Shown piece by piece: positions 9,601-20,034 of a DNA stretch of 64,000 bases. Within the stretch, counting starts at the first letter, position 1, and every line of letters starts with the position of its first letter. The stretch spans positions 3,925,164 to 3,989,163 of the forward strand of contig NZ_LN890655.1 of assembly GCF_900066015.1 (NCBI RefSeq), read 5' to 3'. The position numbers were made by a program, and so were the translations under genes. Below the pieces are notes generated by a model that worked only from the letters and a program-made list of their open reading frames with translations, searched no databases and was not told the origin of the DNA. This stretch comes from Candidatus Promineifilum breve (GTDB lineage: Bacteria; Chloroflexota; Anaerolineae; Promineifilales; Promineifilaceae).

Positions 9601-11565
9601 CCCGCTCCGATTGAGGCCATGGACGCGGCCGTCCTGGGTGAAGACCGCCATCGCCACCGATAGCTCGCGGCCGCCGGGCTGCTGCACCGGGTGGACGGCC
9701 AGGATTTCGCTCTCGAACGAGACGAGGTCGGCGCTGACCGTGGCGGCTTCCACTTGCGTTAGGCGAATGATCCGCTGCGCGCCGCTGACGAGGATCGCGT
9801 TTGGCTCGGCCACATCGGTATTGATGAGGGTCAGGGCGCGGACGCCACCCGCCAAATCGGTCGCCTGATACTCCCAGCGCTGATTGCCGTCCAGATCGTA
9901 GGCGATCACTCGCCCGTCCTGCGTGCCGAGAATGATGGAAGATTCACCGGAGCCAAGACGGTCATCCAGAGCCAGGGCCGTCACGCGGTCGGGGATGACC
10001 GCCTCCCACAGCCGTTCGCCGGTGGCCTCGCGCAGTTCCAGCCAACTGGCGGTCGGCTCATCTTCGACTGTCTCATCCACCGGCACGCGCTGCCGACGCA
10101 CGACGGCGATGCGCGGCGGCTCGCTAAGCGAATAGCGAATGCGGCCCAGAAAGGCGATGGCCTCGCCCGGCGCATTGAGCCAGTGGATGGTGCGATCGAC
10201 GCCCAGACTATGCAGGCGGCCGTCGCGCGTGCCGATGATGATCTCTTCCTCGCCATCCTCATCCAGATCGACCACCAGCGCCGCCGTCGGCGCGGCCTCC
10301 AGCGCGTATTCCCACTCCTGGATGTACTCGCTATCGCCCACGCCCAGGCCGATCAGTTGCAGCGTGGCGAAGCGCGCCAGCAGCAACTCGTGGTGATTGT
10401 CGCCGTTCACGTCGATCAGGCGGGTCAGATGGGGCAGATCGGTGTCATTGAGTTTGGCCAGTGTTTGGCCGTTGTTGCCCATCAGCAGGATGTCGGCCAG
10501 CTCGCTGGCATCCGCCTGCGATTCGAGGATGGCCGCCAGCGGCACCTGCCCGGCGGCCGTGCGTCCCCCGGCCGGCAACAGGGCCAGCACCCCGCGATCG
10601 GCGTCCTTGGCCAGATTGTTGGCCCACAGCCGTTGCCCCTGGGCGTCATAGGCGATGACGCTGCCGGCGGCCGTGCCGATGGCGATGGCCTGGGCGTTGG
10701 GCAGTTCAACGAAGGCCAGGCTGGTGATGGGGCGGTTGACGGTGCGGAACCATAGCTGATCACCATTGGGGGCGTAGAGATCGAGCCGGCCGAAGTTGGT
10801 GCCTACGGCGATATAGCTGCCCCGGTCGCCGAACGGCGCCGCGGCCAGCCCGGTGATGCGCCGCGAAATAGCCTGCCGCCATTGCACCGTCTCCTCGTCC
10901 AGATAGAGCAGCTCGCTGAAGCGGCGCGGCGTGAACAGGCCGACGACGATTTCATCCTGGGCGTCGCCGTCAAAATCGGCGACGAGCATCTGGGGGTTGA
11001 CGTTATCGGTTACGTTCTCCTGCCCGGCGAATTGCCAGATATTCTCGCCGTCGGCGCTATAGACCAGCAGTTGGCCGGAAGCCAGCAGAAGCAGGATGTC
11101 GGCCACCCCATCGGCCCCGAAATCGTAGGACTCGACGGCCACCGGCGCGGCGGCGACCGGAATCGTCGTCTGCCATAGCTCTTCGCCGGCGATGTCGAGC
11201 AGGGTCAGATGGTTGCTGCCGGCCAGCACGATGTCGCTCACGCGGTTGCGCCCGTCGAAGCTATCCAGCGTGCCGATGGCCGACACCGGATCGGCGCTTT
11301 GATACGTCCATTGCTGTAGCCCATCGGCCGACAGCAAAGACAACTGGCCGTTCTCGTCGAGCACGAGGAATTCGTCAATCCCATCGCCGTCCACATCGGC
11401 CGTCACGACGTTATCCAGCCGCCCCGAGGTGGCATATTGCCAGTAGCCCGGCGACCGGGAGTTTCCCTGGGCCAGGGCGGTTTGGCCGTGGGTCAGAGAG
11501 AGCAGAATCGCCAGGGCCACGGCGGCAACGGGCAGCCGTCCATAATGGCCGATTTGACGACCCAT
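6640..11565 (-). CDS. giant membrane protein: extracytoplasmic FG-GAP/PQQ-like propeller, TM segment, cytoplasmic STAND/AAA ATPase
   Basis: About 1641 residues. A hydrophobic signal segment (VAAVALAILLSL) is followed by roughly 750 residues of propeller repeats with calcium-type loops such as VDGDGIDEF and DLDEDGEEEI. A transmembrane helix (AGSLGFLVLVGAVAYL) lies near residue 920. After it come a helical region, a CARDB-like beta domain (ALEIRNTGRAAAENI) and an ATPase module opening with FFGREEL. Its Walker A is GQRRTGKTS near 1302 and Walker B LLLVFDEFEAF near 1395, then a helical C-terminus. The topology suggests an outside sensor coupled to an inside signalling ATPase. An upstream TTG at 11610 is an alternative start; the ATG at 11565 gives a better signal peptide. 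An ATPase/winged-helix gene lies just upstream on the same strand. Function unknown. Confidence 0.8.
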   Translation of the reverse strand: MGRQIGHYGRLPVAAVALAILLSLTHGQTALAQGNSRSPGYWQYATSGRLDNVVTADVDGDGIDEFLVLDENGQLSLLSADGLQQWTYQSADPVSAIGTLDSFDGRNRVSDIVLAGSNHLTLLDIAGEELWQTTIPVAAAPVAVESYDFGADGVADILLLLASGQLLVYSADGENIWQFAGQENVTDNVNPQMLVADFDGDAQDEIVVGLFTPRRFSELLYLDEETVQWRQAISRRITGLAAAPFGDRGSYIAVGTNFGRLDLYAPNGDQLWFRTVNRPITSLAFVELPNAQAIAIGTAAGSVIAYDAQGQRLWANNLAKDADRGVLALLPAGGRTAAGQVPLAAILESQADASELADILLMGNNGQTLAKLNDTDLPHLTRLIDVNGDNHHELLLARFATLQLIGLGVGDSEYIQEWEYALEAAPTAALVVDLDEDGEEEIIIGTRDGRLHSLGVDRTIHWLNAPGEAIAFLGRIRYSLSEPPRIAVVRRQRVPVDETVEDEPTASWLELREATGERLWEAVIPDRVTALALDDRLGSGESSIILGTQDGRVIAYDLDGNQRWEYQATDLAGGVRALTLINTDVAEPNAILVSGAQRIIRLTQVEAATVSADLVSFESEILAVHPVQQPGGRELSVAMAVFTQDGRVHGLNRSGIEMAQWAWPYALTGRPNLIEPSGQGAVEAFQENVTAFLVATADGGLQQLTLTDNQPSINWVLEDIGPIQAASWDDLDKDGRPDTAAFGVRDGGVWLYEQIQTHNPRRVLELPLASNAFDLALLKRTSRQSPDLLAITQNGLIRLFREEENRPPLLTHPQVEADQEQFAIGVQINDVENDSVVVQLELRDETAGTWIGLGEQQLDTGNGRLVWPGIQAPDGATRIDYRFRFSDGFYRGYVTPPPGPDVVLGAADSRMTPILAGSLGFLVLVGAVAYLRQAQTPAAQAGRFYSQLAQTPDNTLSLLEQRYATVSGSPDFLLQLANRARRAGDSNVANLADGLFLLANRPQAGLPIITRALEDVAASGQNWHTLPQRRSIYKTCQAMLEAPSITELVLVRPQFVHLLTILEERKEWSPILETLLPVLTNMRDSERVEAVEDRLVYLNQAAVRLRQVQDQLDEFAPSVERTLVRAIARRWSGLLSAEIEEQRGRAELEVSLKTKRLAPNGQTHVALEIRNTGRAAAENIIATLDENPAYHVKSAPQMIPFLPSGRARQVRFLIEPQAEERFRVGLSLTYDDRNRHDKTAAFGDMVHLLPPVREFVPIANPYLPGTPLRKDSPLFFGREELFGFIAEHAGSQSQRNVFMLVGQRRTGKTSLLLRLEDYLPPHLLPVYIDCQSLGVSSGMAALLQEFAWHIADTLDRRGMSLTVPELDVWQADPARVLQREFLPAARRLLPDDTTLLLVFDEFEAFESMVADGILPRTFFPYMRHLMQHTAGLGFVFVGTRRLEEMSADYWSVLFNIALYRKIDFLSRAAAERLICEPVAPHLIYDDLALDKILRVTAGHPYFLQLVCYTLVKQANQQKTGYVTISDVNVALDEMLRLGEVHFAYLWQRANLAERAVLAAAAHLMDRNEPLHPEEIIDYLASYSIELDPTEVTHALNALVERDVMREVTEEGKALYELQIGLVGLWVVQNKSLSKLHVHLES

Positions 11566-11637
11566 TTGTCGGAGGGCTGCATTGCATTGGGAGGCGCGCC
11601 GGTTGTTCAAAGTTAGTGGGGGCCGCCGGCCGGGCGG

Positions 11638-12960
11638 TTACTCTTCGGGCGGGCGCAAGGCGTAGCCCACGCCGCGCTCGCTGATGATCCAGTTGCCAAA
11701 CGGATCGACGGCCCGCCGCAGACGCTTGATCAGCGTCTTGAGCCGGTCGGGGTCGTCTACCAATACATCCCCCCACACCGCCATTTCCAGGTCTTCGCCA
11801 CGCACGACCTGATCGGGGTGGCGGCACAGCTGGACCAGGATGTTGAATTGCGAGGTGGTCAGGTTAAGCTCCTGGCCGTTGCCCCACACCTGGTGGCGCT
11901 GATCATCGATGACAAACGGCCCGGCCTGCACCAGTCCGTCCACGGCTTGACGGCGCACGAAGCGGCGCAAGATCTCGCTGCTGTACCGGTAGACGCCGTC
12001 AACCCGTTGCAACAGGCATTGCTGTTCCAGCTGGCGCAGGCTATCGATCGGGCCGTCGGCGATAGCCAGCACGTGTTGCTCCTCGGGGGTAAGGTTTTGC
12101 CACAGATAGCCCAGATGGGACTCGGCTTCGACCTCAATCGGGCTATCGAGGACGTGGAAATCACTCTCGGCCGTCCCCGCGCCCAACTCGCCGGTGATCA
12201 GCGCCTGGACGGCATGATAGCCGCCGATGTGGAGAAAGAACGGATGATGCCCCACCAGCCGGATCAGATAATGAATCAACGCCGGCGGGAAGGTGACCGT
12301 CGTGCGGGCCAGCCGCTGCTGAAAAAGGTCAAGGGCCTCGGCCTCATCGAAAAGCCCCAGCGGCAACGTGACGAAGATATTGAAGAAAGGGGAGCTAAGG
12401 ACAGCCTCTTCGGCGGTGATGTCGAAGAGCGGCCGTTGGCTGGCCGTCAGATAGGCCAGGCCATACTTGGTCGTCAGGCCGCGCAGCCGGGCGAAGAAGT
12501 AGGGTGTCAGGTGCTGGTTGGCGGCCAGCAATTCGAACTCATCGAGCAGCACGACGACGCCCGTGCCCTGTTGATAGACCTGCGCCAGGGCGCGGTCGAG
12601 GGCGCGGTAGGTTCCCGGCTCGGCGGCCGTGTCCAGGTTCAGCCCGGCCTGCGAAGCCGCGTCGAGCAGCCCGGCATACAGCAATTCATAAACTTCTTCG
12701 GGCGGCGAGCCGGCCAACTCCTGGCAATCGAGCAGGACGAAGAGGGCCTGGGGCGGATTCAGGCCAAACGATTCGCGCACCGCGGGGTGGCTCAGATGCA
12801 ACAGGAGCGAACTCTTGCCGATGCGCCGCGGCCCGATGAGCGATACGCTCTGGCCGTTGCGCAACAGGCCCAACATCTGGCTCAATTCGGCCGCGCGGCC
12901 GACGAAATCCTCGACACGCCGGATGGCCCCACGATGAAAGAACGGATTATCTACACCCAT
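11638..12960 (-). CDS. STAND/AAA ATPase with C-terminal OmpR-type winged-helix DNA-binding domain
   Basis: 440 residues. The N-terminus NPFFHRGAIRR leads into an ATPase core with Walker A GPRRIGKSS (43-51) and Walker B VVVLLDEFELL (about 135-145). Residues about 345-440 form a winged helix of the Trans_reg_C type: LNLTTSQFNILVQLCRHPD, a recognition helix in DRLKTLIKRLRRAVD and the wing RGVGYALRPPEE. OmpR-type wings normally follow receiver or BTAD domains, so the ATPase-plus-wing arrangement is a one-component ATP-gated regulator by inference. The downstream propeller-ATPase gene starts within about 70 nt on the same strand, and the two ATPase cores look related. A joint sensing pathway is plausible but unproven. 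Confidence 0.85.
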   Translation of the reverse strand: MGVDNPFFHRGAIRRVEDFVGRAAELSQMLGLLRNGQSVSLIGPRRIGKSSLLLHLSHPAVRESFGLNPPQALFVLLDCQELAGSPPEEVYELLYAGLLDAASQAGLNLDTAAEPGTYRALDRALAQVYQQGTGVVVLLDEFELLAANQHLTPYFFARLRGLTTKYGLAYLTASQRPLFDITAEEAVLSSPFFNIFVTLPLGLFDEAEALDLFQQRLARTTVTFPPALIHYLIRLVGHHPFFLHIGGYHAVQALITGELGAGTAESDFHVLDSPIEVEAESHLGYLWQNLTPEEQHVLAIADGPIDSLRQLEQQCLLQRVDGVYRYSSEILRRFVRRQAVDGLVQAGPFVIDDQRHQVWGNGQELNLTTSQFNILVQLCRHPDQVVRGEDLEMAVWGDVLVDDPDRLKTLIKRLRRAVDPFGNWIISERGVGYALRPPEE

Positions 12961-13046
12961 ATCCCTCTATTGTAATGCCGATGGGGTTGAAATGGTAATA
13001 GCCAATTCAAGGACTAATGGAGGTTAAATGGCGAGTGAATAGCCAC

Positions 13047-13075
13047 TTGCCGCCGGGTCGCGGCGCACGTACAAT
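13047..13075 (+). promoter_or_regulatory. promoter of the RNase H-like/TPR gene (leaderless)
   Basis: TTGCCG (13047-13052), 17-nt spacer, TACAAT (13070-13075), then 7 nt to the ATG at 13083. This fixes the likely start and predicts a leaderless mRNA. Confidence 0.6.
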
Positions 13076-13082
13076 CGAACAT

Positions 13083-14356
13083 ATGACCGACGAGATCGCC
13101 GCCTTGCTGCGCCGTCTGGGCGTGCAGAAAGGCGCGCGCCACCTTCGCCCGGCCCCGCCGCCGCCACCAGCCCGGCCCAGCGGCCCGCCGCCGCTCGACA
13201 TGCTGTTGCCGGGTGGACGGCTGATTGAGGCCGCCGCCGGGGCGTGCTTCGTCGTCGAGCGCGTCTACCCGGCCCACCACCGCCACGGCCACGACGCGCT
13301 GGCCGATCTGTTGGCGCTGGCCCCCGACGAGGGCGCGCGCTACGCCATCGATCCGCGCCTGGCCGGGGCCAGTTTCCGCGACTTTCTCTTCCTGGACACC
13401 GAGACGACCGGTCTGGCCGGGGCCGGAGCATTGGCCTTCATGGTGGGGGTCGCGTTCTTTGAGCCGCAGCCCGTCGTCGTGGATGGGCAAGCCGAAGTCC
13501 GCGACGTGCTCGTCGTTCGCCAGCTCTTTTTGCGCGACCCCGGTGATGAGCCGGTGATGTTGGCCTATCTGGATGAACTGCTGGAGGGCAAGGCGGGGCT
13601 GATCACCTTCAACGGCCGCTCCTTCGACGTGCCCCTGCTGGACAATCGCTACCTGCTGAACCGCCGTCTCGGCCGCCTGCCGGCCATGCCCCACATCGAC
13701 CTGCTGCCCCCGGCCCGCCGCCTCTACCGGGCGCGGCTCGGCTCGTGCGCTCTGGGCGCGCTGGAGCAAAGCTTGCTCGGTCTGAGCCGCACCCAGGACG
13801 ACGTGCCCGGCTGGCTCATCCCATCCCTCTATCTCAACTATCTGCGCAGCGGCGACGCGACCGAATTGGCCCGCGTGTTCTATCACAATGAGATGGACAT
13901 GCTGTCGATGGTGACGCTGGCCGGGCGCATCTTCCGCCAGTTGGCCGACTCGCGCTGCGACGATGCCCGAGATCAGGTCAGTCTGGGACGCTGGCAGGCG
14001 GATCTGGGGCTGCACGAACTGGCCGAGGGGACATTGCGCGAGGCGCTGGAGGGCGATCTGCCGCTGGAAGCTTACCATCAGGCGCTCTACCGGCTGGCCG
14101 CGCTCTACAAGGCCAACGGCCGCCGGGCCGAGGCCGTCGTCGCCTGGCAGCAGATCGCCTACACCAGCGACGGCGACGTGACGGCCCACGTTGAACTGGC
14201 GAAGCATTACGAATGGCAGGCGGGCGACCCGCCGGCAGCGCGGGAATGGACGCAACGGGCGCTGGCGCTGCTGGAGCGGTTGCCGCTGACGCCCAACACG
14301 CGCCTGGCGCGGGCCGAACTCAACCACCGCTTGCAGCGCCTGGAACGGAAAGTGGG

Positions 14357-14360
<4 letters not shown>
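13083..14360 (+). CDS. YprB-like RNase H-fold protein with C-terminal TPR-like repeats
   Basis: 425 residues from the chosen ATG. The central part (about 95-265) is an RNase H-like/DEDD exonuclease-type domain of the YprB family. It shows [13 protein letters not shown] with the first acidic pair, later [14 protein letters not shown], and a third acidic site near [13 protein letters not shown]. The C-terminal 130 residues look like tetratricopeptide helices ([19 protein letters not shown]). The family is predicted to act on nucleic acid; no substrate is known. An ATG at 13017 would add 22 residues, but the promoter ending at 13075 favours 13083. The stop TAA overlaps the stop of convergent trpB within a TTAA palindrome. 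Confidence 0.82.
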
Positions 14361-15574
<1,214 letters not shown>

Positions 15575-15608
15575 GCGACTCCTGTTACAGTTGCGGATCG
15601 ACGGCCGG

Positions 15609-15614
15609 ATTATA
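15609..15614 (-). promoter_or_regulatory. -10 element candidate for trpB
   Basis: TATAAT on the minus strand, 35 nt before the trpB ATG, leaving room for the AGGAG site. No convincing -35 hexamer is seen at 16-18 nt. Confidence 0.4.
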
Positions 15615-15628
15615 ACATCAATGTTGCC

Positions 15629-15642
15629 AGACCTGACAGGTC
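15629..15642. repeat. dispersed palindromic motif AGACCTGACAGGTC
   Basis: The same core occurs as the arms of the long hairpin at 63773-63821, so it is a dispersed element in this genome. Here it lies between trpB and trmFO, upstream of both. Confidence 0.5.
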
Positions 15643-15671
15643 GGGAAGGCAGTCGTTCGGCCGGGCTGTGA

Positions 15672-15677
15672 TAGAAT
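15672..15677 (+). promoter_or_regulatory. -10 element of trmFO (leaderless candidate)
   Basis: TAGAAT is followed by only 6 nt before the ATG at 15684, and there is no Shine-Dalgarno. No clear -35 is seen. Confidence 0.45.
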
Positions 15678-15683
15678 ACAAGC

Positions 15684-17045
15684 ATGACCCATGAACTCAC
15701 CATTATCGGCGGCGGGCTGGCCGGCTGCGAGGCGGCCTGGCAGGTGGCCGAGGCCGGCGTCGCCGTGCGCCTATACGAGATGCGACCGGGCCGCATGACC
15801 CCCGCCCACGAAACGCCGTGGCTGGCCGAACTGGTATGCAGCAATTCGCTCGGCTCCGACCTGACCCACAAGGCCCCCGGTTTGCTGAAGGCCGAGTTGC
15901 GCGGGCTAGGCTCACTCATCCTGGCCTGCGCCGCCGAGACGGCCGTGCCCGCCGGGTCGTCGCTGGCCGTCGACCGCGAGGGGTTTGCCCGGCAGGTGAC
16001 GGCGCGGATCGCCGCCCACCCGCGCATCACCCTGGTAGCCGAGGAAGTGACGGCCATCCCCGACGGGCCGGTCATCGTCGCCAGCGGGCCGCTGACGTCG
16101 CCGGCGCTGGCCGCGAGCATCGGCGGGCTGGCCGGGCAGGAGTATCTGTACTTCTACGACGCCGTCGCCCCCATCGTGCAGGCCGAGACGATCGATCTGT
16201 CCATCGCCTTCCGCCAGTCGCGCTACGAGCGCGGCGAGCAGGAAGAGGGGGACTATATCAACTGCCCCATGACCCGCGAGGAGTACGACGCCTTCATCGA
16301 CGCCCTGCTGACGGCCGAGACGATCACCCTCAAACAGTTCGAGGCCGAAGACCCCCACTTCTTCGAGGGCTGCATGCCCGTCGAAGCGCTGGCCGCCCGT
16401 GGGCGCGAGGCCCCGGCGTTCGGCCCGCTGCGGCCGGTGGGCCTGACCGACCCGCGCACCGGGCGGCGGCCGCACGCCGTCGTCCAGTTGCGCCAGGATA
16501 ACCTCGTCGGCACGCTCTACAACATGGTCGGCTTCCAGACCAACCTGAAATGGGGTGACCAGCAGCGCGTGTTGCGCCTCATCCCCGGTCTGGCCCAGGC
16601 CGAATTCGCCCGCTACGGCATGATGCACCGCAACACCTACATCAATTCGCCGGCCATGCTCCAGCCCACGATGCAGTTCCGCAGCCGGGCCGACCTGTTC
16701 TTCGCCGGGCAAATCGTTGGCGTCGAGGGTTACGTGGGCAATGCCGGCACGGGGCTGCTGGCCGGAGTCAACGCCGCCCGGCTGTTGCAGGGGCGGCATC
16801 CGGTGATCTTGCCGCCGGCGACGATGCTGGGCGCGTTGTGCCATTACGTCACCCATGCCGCCGCGCGCGACTTCCAGCCGATGAAGGCCAACTTCGGCAT
16901 CCTGCCGCCGCTGCCGCCGCGACCGGGCAAGGACGAGCGCGGCCGGCAATACGCCGAGCGGGCGCTGACGGCCATGCGCCGCTTTGCGCGTGAGCACGGG
17001 CTGCGCTACGATCGCCACATCGCGGAAGCATCCGTTAGCTCGTAA
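15684..17045 (+). CDS. trmFO: methylenetetrahydrofolate-tRNA (uracil-5-)-methyltransferase TrmFO
   Basis: 453-residue folate- and FAD-dependent enzyme that makes m5U54 in the T loop of tRNA. The N-terminal FAD-binding motif is [13 protein letters not shown] at residues 7-19, followed by LYEMRP and the diagnostic [11 protein letters not shown]. Later landmarks include [26 protein letters not shown] and the C-terminal [20 protein letters not shown]. The length is typical. It stands divergently from trpB across a 109-nt gap. It is the second tRNA modification gene of the window, with mnmA and tgt also present. Confidence 0.97.
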   Translation: MTHELTIIGGGLAGCEAAWQVAEAGVAVRLYEMRPGRMTPAHETPWLAELVCSNSLGSDLTHKAPGLLKAELRGLGSLILACAAETAVPAGSSLAVDREGFARQVTARIAAHPRITLVAEEVTAIPDGPVIVASGPLTSPALAASIGGLAGQEYLYFYDAVAPIVQAETIDLSIAFRQSRYERGEQEEGDYINCPMTREEYDAFIDALLTAETITLKQFEAEDPHFFEGCMPVEALAARGREAPAFGPLRPVGLTDPRTGRRPHAVVQLRQDNLVGTLYNMVGFQTNLKWGDQQRVLRLIPGLAQAEFARYGMMHRNTYINSPAMLQPTMQFRSRADLFFAGQIVGVEGYVGNAGTGLLAGVNAARLLQGRHPVILPPATMLGALCHYVTHAAARDFQPMKANFGILPPLPPRPGKDERGRQYAERALTAMRRFAREHGLRYDRHIAEASVSS

Positions 17046-17099
17046 TGGTTCACCCCGGACAAGGCTATCCCCGAGGAAGCAGATAGGATAGAGGGAATA

Positions 17100-18707
17100 A
17101 TGGAAATCGTTGTGGAAACCGCCGTCAGTGAAGTCGTCGTCTACCCCGACCGCGCCCGTATCACCAGCCGGGGGCGCTGCCAACTGGACGAGGGGTTGCA
17201 TTATCTGGTGATTGGCGACTTGCCGCTGGTCATGGAGCCGGAATCGGTGCGCGCCGCCGGGGCGGGGTCGGCCCGCGTCCGCTTGCGCAGCGTCGATGTG
17301 CAACACCGCCATTACGCCCAGGCTCCGGCGGCCAACGTGCTGGAACTGGAGAACCGCATCGGGCAACAGACCGACGCGGTGCAGGCCCTCAAAGACCGCG
17401 CGGCCATCAAGCGGGCGTCGAGTGAGCATCTGGAAGGATTGCGGCGGGCGACCACCGAGTTTGCGGCCGGCATTGCCCGCGGCCGTCACACCGTGGAGAA
17501 GCAAGCCGAGTTGATCCGCTTTTTTGAGGAAGAGGATACACGCCTGCGCGGCGAGCTACGGGTGCTGGCCGAAGAGCTACGCGTCGCCAATGATGAACTG
17601 GTCAAGCTGCAAGCCGAACTCGAACAGTTGCGCGCCGCCCGGCCGCGACAGCGCTACGAGGCGCGATTGGAGATCGAGGCCCTGTCGGCCGGCGATTTCG
17701 CCGTGGAGTTGAACTACGTCGTCAATCGGGCGTCCTGGCGACCCCTCTATGACGTGCGTCTGCGCGAGGGCGAGGCGGGCGGCGCGGCCGTGGTCGCCGT
17801 CGCCCATCTGGCCGAAATCAGCCAGAATACCGGCCAGGATTGGGCGGGGGTGCGCCTGTCGGTCTCCACGGCCCGCCCGGCGTTGAATCAGCGCGCGCCG
17901 GAACTGAAGCCGTGGTTCATCGACGCCTTGGTGGCCCGGCCGCTAATGGCCAAGGCCCAATACGCGGCCGAGTCCGGTCCCATGATGCGCTCGGCCAAGT
18001 TTGAATCCGCGGCCGACGAAATGCCCATGATGGCGATGGCCGCCGCGCCCATCGAGGCCGAGGCAGTGGTGGCCGAGGTGCAGGACAGCGGCGCGGCCGT
18101 GTCCTTCGTGGTGGCCGGCGGCGTGGATATTCCCGGCGACGGCACGCCCAAGAAGACGACGCTGGGCTACTATGACCTGACGCCGCAACTCGATTTCCTG
18201 GCCGTGCCGCGCCACACTGATGCCGTCTATCGCCGGGCCAAGCTGAGCAACACGACCGGCGCGCCGCTGCTGGCCGGGCCGATCAATCTCTACGTCGGCG
18301 AGGAGTACATCGGTCAGAACCTGTTGACCTACACGCCGGGCGGCGGCGAGATTGAGCTGGTGCTGGGCGTGGAGGAGCGCATCAAGGTGAAGCGCGAACT
18401 GGTGCGCCGCGACGTGGACAAGCGGCTGCTGCGCGATCAGCGGCAGGTTGTCCTGGGCTATGAGATCAAGCTGGAGAACTTGCTGGCCGCCCCGGCGCGC
18501 CTGACCGTCCAGGATCAATACCCGGTTTCGCGCCACGACCAGATCAAGGTGCGCCTCGACCGCGTGTCGCCGGAGCCGGTGGAACAGACGGAACTCCACA
18601 TCCTGAAATGGGAGTTGACGCTCGCCGCGGGCGAAAAGAAGACGATTCAATACGAATACCAGGTCGAACATCCGCGGGCGTTGCCCGTGCGCGGGTTGGT
18701 CGACTAG
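17100..18707 (+). CDS. MuiA-family protein (DUF4140/DUF4139)
   Basis: 535 residues. The N-terminus [17 protein letters not shown] is the DUF4140-type beta domain common to the mucoidy inhibitor A family. Residues about 95-190 form a long coiled coil ([34 protein letters not shown]). The rest is the DUF4139 beta-rich domain with [19 protein letters not shown] and a C-terminal [20 protein letters not shown]. An Ala/Met-rich insert lies at about 280-330. There is no signal peptide, so it is probably cytoplasmic. The biochemical role of the family is not known. It precedes hflX by 16 nt on the same strand. Confidence 0.82.
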   Translation: MEIVVETAVSEVVVYPDRARITSRGRCQLDEGLHYLVIGDLPLVMEPESVRAAGAGSARVRLRSVDVQHRHYAQAPAANVLELENRIGQQTDAVQALKDRAAIKRASSEHLEGLRRATTEFAAGIARGRHTVEKQAELIRFFEEEDTRLRGELRVLAEELRVANDELVKLQAELEQLRAARPRQRYEARLEIEALSAGDFAVELNYVVNRASWRPLYDVRLREGEAGGAAVVAVAHLAEISQNTGQDWAGVRLSVSTARPALNQRAPELKPWFIDALVARPLMAKAQYAAESGPMMRSAKFESAADEMPMMAMAAAPIEAEAVVAEVQDSGAAVSFVVAGGVDIPGDGTPKKTTLGYYDLTPQLDFLAVPRHTDAVYRRAKLSNTTGAPLLAGPINLYVGEEYIGQNLLTYTPGGGEIELVLGVEERIKVKRELVRRDVDKRLLRDQRQVVLGYEIKLENLLAAPARLTVQDQYPVSRHDQIKVRLDRVSPEPVEQTELHILKWELTLAAGEKKTIQYEYQVEHPRALPVRGLVD

Positions 18708-18723
18708 GTGGGAGGATACAACT

Positions 18724-20034
18724 ACGGCCAGTAAAGGATATGACACCGCGCCACCGCGCGAACACGCTTTTCTCGTCGGCACCGAACTGCGCGACAGCGA
18801 GCCGCTGCTGCCGGTCGAGGCCAGTCTGGAAGAGTTGACCCGGCTGGCCGACACGGCCGGCATCGACGTCGTCGGCCAGACGTTCCAACGCTTCGACAAG
18901 CCCAACGCCGCCACCTACATCGGCGGGGGCAAGGTCGCGGAAGTGAAAACGCTCATCGAAGAGCTTCAGGCCGACATGGTCATCTTCGACGATGAGCTTT
19001 CGCCGCGCCACCAGCGCGAACTGGAAGAGATTTTCGGCGAGAACGTGAAGGTGATCGACCGCACGGCGCTCATCCTCGACATCTTCGCCCAGCACGCCCA
19101 CACCCGCGAGGGCAAGCTGCAAGTGGAGCTGGCGCAACTGGAATACCGCGTGCCGCGCCTGACGCGCATGTGGACCCACCTGGCGCGGCAGGCGGGCGGC
19201 CGGGCGGGCGGCGCCACCGGCGGCGTGGGCTTGCGCGGCCCCGGCGAAACGCAGCTGGAGACCGACCGGCGCGAGATCGGCCGGCGCATCTCGCAGATCA
19301 AGGAGGAACTTGACGGTGTGCGCGCCCACCGCGAGCGCCACCGCAGCAAGCGCCAACAGACCGAGCTTCAAGTGGTGGCCATCGTCGGCTACACCAATGC
19401 CGGCAAATCGACGCTGCTCAACAAGCTGAGCGGGGCCGACGTGTTGGCCGCCGACATGCTCTTCGCCACGCTCGATCCCACGACGCGCAAGGTCAACATG
19501 CCCGGCGGCCGGGAGTTGCTGTTCACCGACACGGTCGGCTTCATCCAGAAGCTGCCAACGCAGATCGTGGCCGCCTTCCGCGCCACGCTGGAGGAGATCG
19601 GCGACGCGGATTTGCTGCTCCACGTCGTCGATGTCACCCACCCCAACGCGGCCGAGCAGATCGAGGCCGTCGAGGACACGCTGTCCGAACTGGAGGCCGA
19701 CCACCTGCCGATGGTTATCGCCCTGAACAAGGCCGACCGGCTGTCTAATCCAGAAGAGGCCGTCGCCGAACTGGAGCTCGACGCGCCGGCGGTGCTGGTT
19801 TCGGCCCGGACGGGGCAAGGCATCGACCAACTGCTCGTCACCATCGAGGCGGCCATGGTCAGCTTGCTGAAGCCCATCGAAGTCCACATCCCCTATGACC
19901 GGGGCGACTTACTCTCTTTATTCTACGAACGCGGTCAGGTCGATCAGGAAAAGCATACCGGAACGGGTGTCCACCTGTTCGGCCGTCTTCCCGCTCGCCT
20001 GCTCCCGGCCTTTGCCCCCTTTCGATCCGAATGA
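18724..20034 (+). CDS. hflX: ribosome-associated GTPase HflX, with an unusual start
   Basis: HflX binds the 50S subunit and rescues or splits stalled ribosomes. The N-terminal domain has [25 protein letters not shown] and [21 protein letters not shown] Gly-rich stretch ending in [12 protein letters not shown] precedes the G domain with G1 [22 protein letters not shown] and NKADRL. The nearest standard start in frame is TTG at 18835, but conserved-looking sequence continues in frame upstream ([19 protein letters not shown]). No ATG, GTG or TTG exists in that stretch. I place the start at ACG 18724, 8 nt after a strong GGGAGG; CTG at 18787 or an indel are alternatives. The stop overlaps the next gene by ATGA. 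Confidence 0.88.
   Translation, partial: TASKGYDTAPPREHAFLVGTELRDSEPLLPVEASLEELTRLADTAGIDVVGQTFQRFDKPNAATYIGGGKVAEVKTLIEELQADMVIFDDELSPRHQRELEEIFGENVKVIDRTALILDIFAQHAHTREGKLQVELAQLEYRVPRLTRMWTHLARQAGGRAGGATGGVGLRGPGETQLETDRREIGRRISQIKEELDGVRAHRERHRSKRQQTELQVVAIVGYTNAGKSTLLNKLSGADVLAADMLFATLDPTTRKVNMPGGRELLFTDTVGFIQKLPTQIVAAFRATLEEIGDADLLLHVVDVTHPNAAEQIEAVEDTLSELEADHLPMVIALNKADRLSNPEEAVAELELDAPAVLVSARTGQGIDQLLVTIEAAMVSLLKPIEVHIPYDRGDLLSLFYERGQVDQEKHTGTGVHLFGRLPARLLPAFAPFRSE

Noticed and set aside
18740..18838. ATG at 18740 as the hflX start
   Set aside because: It is in another frame and stops after about 30 codons; it works only if there is a base error, noted as an alternative.
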